This document shows, piece by piece, positions 1 to 4,780 of a stretch of 7,281 nt of DNA. This DNA comes from Phycisphaerae bacterium (GTDB lineage Bacteria > Planctomycetota > Phycisphaerae > UBA1845 > UTPLA1). The notes below the pieces were generated by a model, which made no database searches, was not told the DNA's origin, and saw only the letters and a list, made by a program, of their open reading frames with translations. The number at the start of each line of letters is the position of its first letter. The stretch's first letter is position 1. Both the position numbers and the translations under genes were made by a program. The stretch is from positions 1 through 7,281 of the forward strand of contig JAJDEC010000625.1 of assembly GCA_029259995.1 (NCBI GenBank), read 5' to 3'.

Positions 1-773
1 GTCTTGGCTTTGTCGACAAGGTGTTCCTGCTAAAGGAGTCGTCGAGTCAGGAGGCGATTGGGATTCTCGTCGTCGCGCATGCGCCGTTGGAACTTTACTT
101 GCGAAATCGCGTGACGGACGGTCGATTCATTCGCAACGTTCGTCGGCTCAACAAGGAGTTGCGGATTCTGAGGCGGCTGGTGATGCATCCGGATGTGCGC
201 GGTTGTGGGCTGGGGCATTATTTCGTTCGCGAGTCGTTGCCGCGAGTCGGGGTTCGATTCGTCGAGGCGCTGGCGGCGATGGGGACTGTGAATCCTGTGT
301 TTGAAAAGGCAGGCATGCGTCGTGTCGGCCAGTGCCCGCAGCCGAAGGGGCGGATTCGTCTGCTTGAACGTCTTGCCCAATGGGGCATCGATCCGTTCGG
401 GCCGGACTTCGCGGAAAAGATCTCGAGGCGACCGCGTGTGCGGAAGCTCGTTGAAGCGACGATTGAGGATTGGGCGACGTCGTTACATACACCATTGAAA
501 TACAAGCCGGAATCACGAACGCCGACGCTGTTGGCGAGCATGTTCCGCCAGGTGATGGGGAGACCGCCGATGTATTATTTGTGGGATCGTGAGGGGGAGT
601 TTCCGCGAGAGACGGCGACATCGAAGGAGCCGGATCGGCAGCGGGGGAATGGTGATCGATCGGAGCGCGAGCGGGACGGGTTGCGATCGACGTCGGGGAA
701 GGAGAAATTGCGACCGACGCGAAATCGGAAGGTGAGGGATGGGGCGGACTTGGCAAAGCGGCGGCGGCGATAG
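1..773 (+). CDS. GNAT-type acetyltransferase-like protein with Arg-rich C-terminal tail, 5' partial
   Basis: The reading frame is open to the left edge (LGFVDK precedes the GTG at 21), so the true start is probably outside the window; the stop is TAG at 771-773. Counting from the GTG, residues 49-65 resemble GNAT motif A: a hydrophobic strand (ILRRLVMHP) followed by the acetyl-CoA pyrophosphate loop RGCGLG (60-65). Residues 91-99 (NPVFEKAGM) match the late-strand 'F-x-K-x-G-M' region of the fold. This pattern, with ALAAMGTVNPVFEKAGM, recalls the acetyltransferase part of COG2401 proteins (ABC ATPase fused to an acetyltransferase) and the Mom DNA-modification relatives; that link is from memory, not a search. 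No Walker motifs are visible, so any ATPase domain would have to lie upstream. Residues about 188-250 are rich in Arg, Glu, Asp, Gly and Lys, end in RRRR, and are probably disordered and possibly bind nucleic acid. Substrate unknown. The next gene is convergent. Confidence 0.6.
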   Translation, partial: LGFVDKVFLLKESSSQEAIGILVVAHAPLELYLRNRVTDGRFIRNVRRLNKELRILRRLVMHPDVRGCGLGHYFVRESLPRVGVRFVEALAAMGTVNPVFEKAGMRRVGQCPQPKGRIRLLERLAQWGIDPFGPDFAEKISRRPRVRKLVEATIEDWATSLHTPLKYKPESRTPTLLASMFRQVMGRPPMYYLWDREGEFPRETATSKEPDRQRGNGDRSERERDGLRSTSGKEKLRPTRNRKVRDGADLAKRRRR

Positions 774-902
774 TGGGGATTGCATCGTTGGAGTCTTGTA
801 AGTTGACTGCGATCGTGCGATGGGCGATTTGTCGTGCGAACCGCAGGGTATACGGACGTCTGTAACGCACTTTCGGTGCTTGGTTCGTTCTTGGATTCGT
901 TT

Positions 903-947
903 CCCGGGGCTGCGTTTGCCCGCGTTGCGGGCTGCACTTGCCCCGGG
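903..947. repeat. Nested long hairpin (REP-like)
   Basis: The outer arms CCCGGGGC (903-910) and GCCCCGGG (940-947) are exact reverse complements. A second pair, TGC (911-913) with GCA (934-936), continues the stem. The inner arms GCCCGC (918-923) and GCGGGC (927-932) close on a three-base loop. The result is a GC-rich hairpin of 17 base pairs with small internal loops. It sits directly before the 49-base direct repeats, which suggests a composite dispersed repeat. No U-tract follows, so a simple rho-independent terminator is unlikely. Confidence 0.7.
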
Positions 948-951
948 CTGT

Positions 952-1049
952 CCTGTGGCACGCTTTCAGCGTGTGGCGCGGCGGGGAGGCTCAGCGCTTT
1001 CCTGTGGCGCGCTTTCGGCGTGTGGCGCGGCGAGGAGACTCAACGCTTG
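952..1049. repeat. Two tandem 49-base direct repeats, each with a small hairpin
   Basis: Copy 1 is 952-1000 and copy 2 is 1001-1049; by eye they differ at 6 of 49 positions, mostly G/A changes. Each starts CCTGTGGC and contains an imperfect stem around a TTTC(A/G) loop: CACGC-TTTCA-GCGTG in copy 1, and CGCGC-TTTCG-GCGTG in copy 2, where one pair becomes a G-T wobble. A decayed third start (CTGTGATGCTTTG) may follow from about 1050. The first copy begins 5 bases after the nested hairpin. The changes that keep the stem pairable suggest a structured, possibly mobile or REP-like unit rather than coding DNA. Confidence 0.7.
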
Positions 1050-1207
1050 CTGTGATGCTTTGTCGACTGACAGATAGAGCGAGAGCGGATACGGGGGATG
1101 TCGTCTGATTGAATGGTGGATCAACCATCGCCAGTCATTGTGTACACGGTCACGTTCTCCGATTCTCCGTGAAGAATCCAAGATCTGGAGCGATCGATTC
1201 ATTGTTG

Positions 1208-1302
1208 CATGCCTGCCTTGAAGGGCAAGCATGGCTCGCGGCGTGTTTCAAAGCGCTAAGCACTTACTCGCCGCCACATGCTTGCCCAAAGGGGCAGGCA
1301 TG
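1208..1302. repeat. Inverted pair of 26-base hairpins (BIME-like doublet)
   Basis: Hairpin A is 1208-1233 (CATGCCTGCC, loop, GGGCAAGCATG) and hairpin B is 1277-1302 (CATGCTTGCCC, loop AAAG, GGGCAGGCATG). B read on the minus strand matches A at 21 of 26 bases, with all differences confined to the five central bases. They are therefore inverted copies of one unit. The 43-base centre is also roughly symmetrical: GCGGCG (1238-1243) pairs with CGCCGC (1269-1274) and an imperfect palindrome spans about 1251-1265. This architecture fits a REP doublet of the kind mobilised by RAYT (TnpA-REP) enzymes. It begins 28 bases past the transketolase stop, so it could also stabilise that mRNA's 3' end or help termination. 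No RAYT gene is in the window. Confidence 0.75.
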
Positions 1303-1330
1303 GCACGCCGGATTAATCGTATCAGGGCGA

Positions 1331-3271
1331 CTAGCCGAGAAGGCCGCGGATCTTCTTCTCGATGTGGGCCGGAGACAGGCCGGTGTATTCGAGAATCGCC
1401 TCGGGGGATCTTGCGCTCTTGGGGATGCGATCGCAGGTCATCGAGTCGACGCGCATTGTGCCGGCGCGGGCGGCGGCTTCGGCGACGGCGCCGGCGAGAC
1501 CGCCGATGTAGTTGTCTTCGACCGTCAGGATGCGATTGCGCTTGTTGTTGGCGGCGGCGAGCAGTTTCGTTTCATCGAACGGGAACGAGTAAGCGTCGAT
1601 GAGTTTGCACTTGATTCCTTCGCCGGCGAGTTTCGAAATGACGTCGCGGACGGGATGGATCATGTAGCCGGCGGAGATGATCGTCAGGTCGTCGCCTTCG
1701 TTGATCGTGTGGAAGCCGCCGACTTTGAATTCCGTGTTCGCGTCGTAGATAAATGGCACGTCGGGGCGATGGGTTCGCATGTAGCACATGCCTTCGTGGT
1801 TGGCCATGGCGACGGTGCAATGAAATGCCGCGACGGCGTCGCTCGGCTGGAATGAAACGCTGGCCGGGCTGCCATTGCCGTTATCGGCCCGGGTGGCGCA
1901 GCGGAAGAAGGCGACGTCGTGGAGGCTCATCTGGCTGGGACCGTCGGCGGCGAGGGAGATACCGGCGTGGGAGCCGACGATTTTGATATTCGCGCGCGTA
2001 ATCTGGGCCATTTCGATCTGGTCGTAGGCGCGGGAGATGAATTTTGCGAAAGAACTGGCGAAGGGCACGAAACCGCCCGCAGCCATGCCGGCGGCGGCGG
2101 AGATGACGTGCTGTTCGGCGATCTTGCACTCGAAGAAGCGATCGGGCATCGCCTTGCCGAGGACTTCGGCGAATGTTGAGTTGCTGACGTCGCCATCGAG
2201 GGCGACGATGCGAGGATCGGCCTTGGCGAGGGCCAATAGTGCGGCGCCATAGGCGCGTCGTGTGGCCATTTCCTTTTTCTCCAAAGCGGAGCCGAAGCCG
2301 GCGTCTCGCAGTGCGTTATCGAATGATCCGGCGTTGATGTTTTTTCGTTCCATCGCGACGGCCGCGGCGGGTTTGCCGATGACGGCGTCTTCGGCGGTAG
2401 GGGCGTTGACGTTCAGTTTGGTTCGCATCGAATCGAGTTCTGCGAACATGGCGTCGAGTTTGTCTTTCGGTACGGGCTTGCCGTGGTTGGACACGTCCTG
2501 AATTGTCGGGCAGCCCCAGCCCTTGGTCGTCTTTGCGATGATGGCGGTTGGCTTGTCCTGTTTGGTTGCGTTGATTAACGCTTCGCGGACGGCGTCGGGG
2601 TTGTGACCGTCGATGGACATGGCGTGCCAGCCGAAGGCCTTCGCCTTGGCCGCGACGGACTCGGCGGACTGCTGGACGGAGACGTGGCCGGCCTGACCGT
2701 GTCCGTTGCAGTTGAAGATGGCGACGACGTTGGTCAGCTTGTTTTCGGCGATGAAGTCCATGGCCTCCCAGATTTGTCCTTCACGCGATTCGCCGTCGCC
2801 GATGATCGTGTAGATCTTCTTGTCGATCTTGCGCTTGCGGGCTGCGAGCGCGAGACCTGCCGCGACGCTGAGGCCCTGACCGAGGGAACCGGTCGCCGCG
2901 TCGAAGAAGGGGAAACCTTCGGCGGGATTGGGATGGCCGTCGAGGACGCTGTCGGCTTCGCGAAGTTCGATGAGTTCGTCGCGCTTGAGGACGCGGGCTT
3001 CGGCGCGGGATTTGCCGACAACACCGGCAACATCGGCATAGGCGGCGTAGACGGCGGGCACGGCGTGGCCCTCCGAGAGAACGAGGCGATCGCTGCCGGG
3101 GTTCCAGGGATCGGCCGGGTCGTAGTTCATCACGTCGTGCATGAGGACGGTGACGATGTGGATGATGGACAACGAACTTGTGGGATGGCCTGAACCCGCC
3201 GCTGTGGTCATGCGTATCGAGTCTTTGCCCAGTTCGATGGCCTTGTCGTGGATGAAGTCGCTGAACGCCAT
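1331..3271 (-). CDS. tkt: Transketolase (animal-type sequence)
   Basis: Predicted 646-residue, thiamine-diphosphate-dependent cytosolic enzyme (EC 2.2.1.1). It moves two-carbon ketol units between sugar phosphates in the pentose phosphate pathway. The start is taken at ATG 3271, preceded by GAAGGAA at 10 bases' spacing; the frame opens further up to a GTG at 3328, but that adds 19 residues with no good ribosome binding site. Visible landmarks: GSGHPTSS (26-33), SEGHA (66-70), DGHP (111-114), GSLGQG (128-133), the ThDP/metal motif GDG (158-160) through NCNG (187-190), HGKPVPK (263-269), the Pyr-domain opening MATRRAYG (335-342), the catalytic Glu386 in IAEQH, GSHAGIS (433-439), DGPSQM (443-448), and MRTHRP (498-503). 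The ThDP, Pyr and C-terminal domains are all complete. Wording such as TTAAGSGHPTS, PTAIIAKT and ALDGD..NSTF matches human TKT as I remember it. An extra DNGNGSPA-like segment near 463-470 appears inserted relative to it. Stop TAG. Confidence 0.95.
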   Translation of the reverse strand: MAFSDFIHDKAIELGKDSIRMTTAAGSGHPTSSLSIIHIVTVLMHDVMNYDPADPWNPGSDRLVLSEGHAVPAVYAAYADVAGVVGKSRAEARVLKRDELIELREADSVLDGHPNPAEGFPFFDAATGSLGQGLSVAAGLALAARKRKIDKKIYTIIGDGESREGQIWEAMDFIAENKLTNVVAIFNCNGHGQAGHVSVQQSAESVAAKAKAFGWHAMSIDGHNPDAVREALINATKQDKPTAIIAKTTKGWGCPTIQDVSNHGKPVPKDKLDAMFAELDSMRTKLNVNAPTAEDAVIGKPAAAVAMERKNINAGSFDNALRDAGFGSALEKKEMATRRAYGAALLALAKADPRIVALDGDVSNSTFAEVLGKAMPDRFFECKIAEQHVISAAAGMAAGGFVPFASSFAKFISRAYDQIEMAQITRANIKIVGSHAGISLAADGPSQMSLHDVAFFRCATRADNGNGSPASVSFQPSDAVAAFHCTVAMANHEGMCYMRTHRPDVPFIYDANTEFKVGGFHTINEGDDLTIISAGYMIHPVRDVISKLAGEGIKCKLIDAYSFPFDETKLLAAANNKRNRILTVEDNYIGGLAGAVAEAAARAGTMRVDSMTCDRIPKSARSPEAILEYTGLSPAHIEKKIRGLLG

Positions 3272-3281
3272 GTGAATCGTT

Positions 3282-3287
3282 TCCTTC
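3282..3287 (-). promoter_or_regulatory. Ribosome binding site deciding the transketolase start
   Basis: On the minus strand this reads GAAGGA, followed after 10 bases by ATG at 3271-3269 (MAFSDF). The alternative GTG at 3328 has no purine-rich site at a usable distance. The ATG at 3271 also places the N-terminus where the family normally begins, shortly before the GSGHP motif. Confidence 0.6.
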
Positions 3288-3365
3288 GCGCGCCAGTGGA
3301 TTGAAGAATCTGTCTCCGGGACGATCACAACTCGTCCGGTAGATACAGGCTCGGCATAAGCGGGT

Positions 3366-3393
3366 AGCCTATCGGCGAGGATTGGGTTGGCAA
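3366..3393 (-). promoter_or_regulatory. Weak candidate promoter for transketolase
   Basis: On the minus strand TTGCCA (3393-3388; 5 of 6 to the -35 consensus) lies 16 bases from TAGGCT (3371-3366; 3 of 6 to TATAAT). This is about 95 bases upstream of the chosen ATG. The -35 overlaps a short perfect hairpin GGGTT-GGC-AACCC (3384-3396), which could be an operator or chance. The -10 match is poor, so this is only a suggestion. Confidence 0.25.
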
Positions 3394-3428
3394 CCCGTCA
3401 CGGGGATTCCGTATTCATCGTCGGCCAC

Positions 3429-3434
3429 TATAAT
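3429..3434 (+). promoter_or_regulatory. Perfect -10 box (TATAAT) upstream of murA
   Basis: TATAAT matches the housekeeping sigma factor -10 consensus exactly and lies 71 bases before the murA GTG, predicting a transcription start near 3441 and a leader of roughly 65 bases. No good -35 is present: the best-spaced hexamer is TTCCGT at 3407-3412, 16 bases upstream. The box is flanked by direct TCGGCC copies (3421-3426 and 3434-3439), which could be a binding site for a regulator that compensates for the weak -35, or chance in GC-rich DNA. Confidence 0.5.
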
Positions 3435-3493
3435 CGGCCCGAGTTGTTCGGCAGGCACGGCGGCCAGAGCCGACACACAATCGCAACACCTCC

Positions 3494-3499
3494 AGGGGG
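3494..3499 (+). promoter_or_regulatory. Ribosome binding site supporting the murA GTG start
   Basis: AGGGGG sits 6 bases before GTG 3506. That GTG gives a protein beginning MDRFVISGNKRLKG, which fits the usual MurA N-terminus, so GTG is accepted as the start codon. Confidence 0.55.
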
Positions 3500-3505
3500 C
3501 ATCCT

Positions 3506-4774
3506 GTGGATCGATTCGTCATTAGCGGTAACAAACGTCTCAAGGGCACCATTCGCGTTAATGGTTCAAAAAACGCGTCGTTGCCCGTCCTTGCGGCTGC
3601 ACTACTCACAGAGGGCGAAAGCACGATCAAAGGCGTGCCGGACCTTTCGGACACGCAGCATCTGTGTTTTCTGCTTGAACGCCTGGGCGTGCAGGTCACA
3701 CGCGAAGAGAAGGGCGACATCAAGCTTCGCGTTGAAGACGAGATGAATTGTCACGCGGAATACGACCTGGTTCGCAAGATGCGGGCGAGCGTCTGCGTCA
3801 TGGGGCCCTTGTTGGCGCGACGGGGACGGGCGCAGGTCAGTCTTCCGGGTGGTTGCAATATTGGGTATCGACCGATCGGGTTGCACTTGCAGGGGCTCGA
3901 GGCGCTGGGGGCGGATGTCGAACTGATCGGCGGCGATATTCATCTCAAGGCGAAGAAGCTGCGCGGCGCGGAGGTGTTTCTTGGCGGCCCCTTCGGGTCG
4001 ACGGTACTGGGAACGGCGAACGTTTTGATGGCGGCCTGCCTGGCGGAGGGGACGACGGTCATCGAATGCGCCGCGTGCGAGCCGGAAGTGACGGACCTGG
4101 CGGACTATCTGAACAAGTGCGGCGCGCGGATTACGGGGCAGGGAACGCCGCGAATCACGATCGAGGGCGTGACGCAGCTCCGCGGTTGCGAGCATGAGAT
4201 TGTGCCGGATCGCATCGAGGCGGGGACGTTCATTATTGCTTCGGCAATTACGAATGGTGACGTGCGGATCGAGAATTGTCGGTTGGATCATCTGCTGGCG
4301 CTGGTCGATCGATTGCGGGCCATCGGCGTCAATGTGGAGCGGTCGGCGGATGGGATTGTGCAAGTGTCGTCGGCGCGGCGGTTGGAGCCTGTGACGATTA
4401 CGACGCAGCCGTATCCCGGCTTTCCGACGGACCTTCAGGCGCAGGCCATGTCGTTGCTCTGTCTTGCGGATGGCAACAGCGTGATTACGGAGAAAATCTT
4501 CCCGGATCGCTTCGTGCATGTCGCCGAGTTGAATCGCATGGGGGCGCGGCTTCGGAAAGAAGGACCGACGGTCATCGTCGAGGGCGTGAAGCATCTCGTC
4601 GGGGCGCCTGTGATGGCGAGCGATCTGCGTGCATCGGCGGCGCTGGTGCTGGCGGGGCTGGTGGCGAAGGGGACGACGACAGTCTCCCGCGTGTATCACA
4701 TCGATCGAGGTTACGATCGGATCGAGGAGCGGCTAAACGCCCTGGGCGCGGATATTCGACGCGTGCCGGAGTAA
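3506..4774 (+). CDS. murA: UDP-N-acetylglucosamine 1-carboxyvinyltransferase (MurA)
   Basis: Predicted 422-residue cytosolic enzyme (EC 2.5.1.7). It transfers enolpyruvate from phosphoenolpyruvate to UDP-GlcNAc, the first committed step of peptidoglycan synthesis. The length is typical of the family (about 420). Conserved residues are in place: Lys22-Asn23 in GSKNASLPVL; Arg93 in MRAS; the catalytic loop LPGGCNIGYRP with Cys117, equivalent to E. coli Cys115; Asp309 in GFPTDLQAQ; the LRASAALVLAG helix (374-384); and Arg401 in YHIDRGYDRIEERL. Because the catalytic residue is Cys rather than Asp, the enzyme should be of the fosfomycin-sensitive kind (inference). The start is GTG with AGGGGG upstream and the stop is TAA. 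It is transcribed divergently from transketolase, and its stop lies 6 bases from the stop of the convergent kinase gene. The window shows no other cell-wall gene. Presence of an intact murA indicates that the organism makes peptidoglycan. Confidence 0.97.
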   Translation: MDRFVISGNKRLKGTIRVNGSKNASLPVLAAALLTEGESTIKGVPDLSDTQHLCFLLERLGVQVTREEKGDIKLRVEDEMNCHAEYDLVRKMRASVCVMGPLLARRGRAQVSLPGGCNIGYRPIGLHLQGLEALGADVELIGGDIHLKAKKLRGAEVFLGGPFGSTVLGTANVLMAACLAEGTTVIECAACEPEVTDLADYLNKCGARITGQGTPRITIEGVTQLRGCEHEIVPDRIEAGTFIIASAITNGDVRIENCRLDHLLALVDRLRAIGVNVERSADGIVQVSSARRLEPVTITTQPYPGFPTDLQAQAMSLLCLADGNSVITEKIFPDRFVHVAELNRMGARLRKEGPTVIVEGVKHLVGAPVMASDLRASAALVLAGLVAKGTTTVSRVYHIDRGYDRIEERLNALGADIRRVPE

Positions 4775-4780
4775 GCGCCG

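Larger units (their letters stand above)
774..1330. other. Gene-free intergenic stretch packed with structured repeats
   Basis: This stretch lies between two convergent genes. No convincing coding sequence is present: the short open frames here run across direct repeats and hairpins, encode low-complexity Cys/Ala/Arg peptides, and lack a plausible ribosome binding site. It holds three structured elements, listed separately (903-947, 952-1049, 1208-1302). No T-tract follows any hairpin on either strand, so none is a textbook intrinsic terminator, although together they may end or stabilise the two convergent transcripts. A minor imperfect palindrome lies at 1113-1128 (ATGGT/ACCAT). The rest (774-900, 1050-1200) shows nothing I recognise. 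Confidence 0.7.

Noticed and set aside
148..870. Minus-strand open frame of 240 codons opposite the acetyltransferase-like gene
   Set aside because: The product is Pro/Ser/Ala-rich low complexity; the plus strand carries the recognisable GNAT motifs.
867..879. GCAC-TTTCG-GTGC followed by T-rich sequence, as a terminator for the first gene
   Set aside because: The stem is only 4 base pairs and the following stretch is interrupted by G and C, so it is too weak to call a terminator.
820..1077. Small open frames over the 49-base repeats, with repeated 'SACGAA' type peptides
   Set aside because: The peptide repetition follows from the DNA repeats; there is no ribosome binding site, and the hairpin structure explains the sequence better.
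1277..1302. Intrinsic terminator for transketolase
   Set aside because: The stem is strong (11 pairs with one wobble), but no U-tract follows on the minus strand; it is listed as part of a repeat doublet instead.
952..1302. CRISPR array
   Set aside because: The repeats are adjacent or inverted, with no regular spacers, and no cas gene is near.
1109..1855. Plus-strand open frame of 248 codons covering the doublet repeat and the 3' end of transketolase
   Set aside because: More than half of it is antisense to conserved transketolase sequence and the rest crosses the inverted repeats; no ribosome binding site or domain.
2603..3193. Plus-strand open frame of 196 codons opposite transketolase
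   Set aside because: It is a Gly/Val/Asp-rich antisense shadow of the transketolase ThDP domain, with no motif of its own.
3328..3328. GTG at 3328 as the transketolase start
   Set aside because: It adds 19 residues not expected for the family and lacks a ribosome binding site, whereas ATG 3271 has GAAGGA at 10 bases.
3602..4699. Long minus-strand open frame (365 codons) opposite murA
   Set aside because: It lies entirely within the well-conserved murA gene on the other strand, and its product is His/Arg/Gln-rich with no recognisable domain; it is typical of antisense open frames in GC-rich coding DNA.
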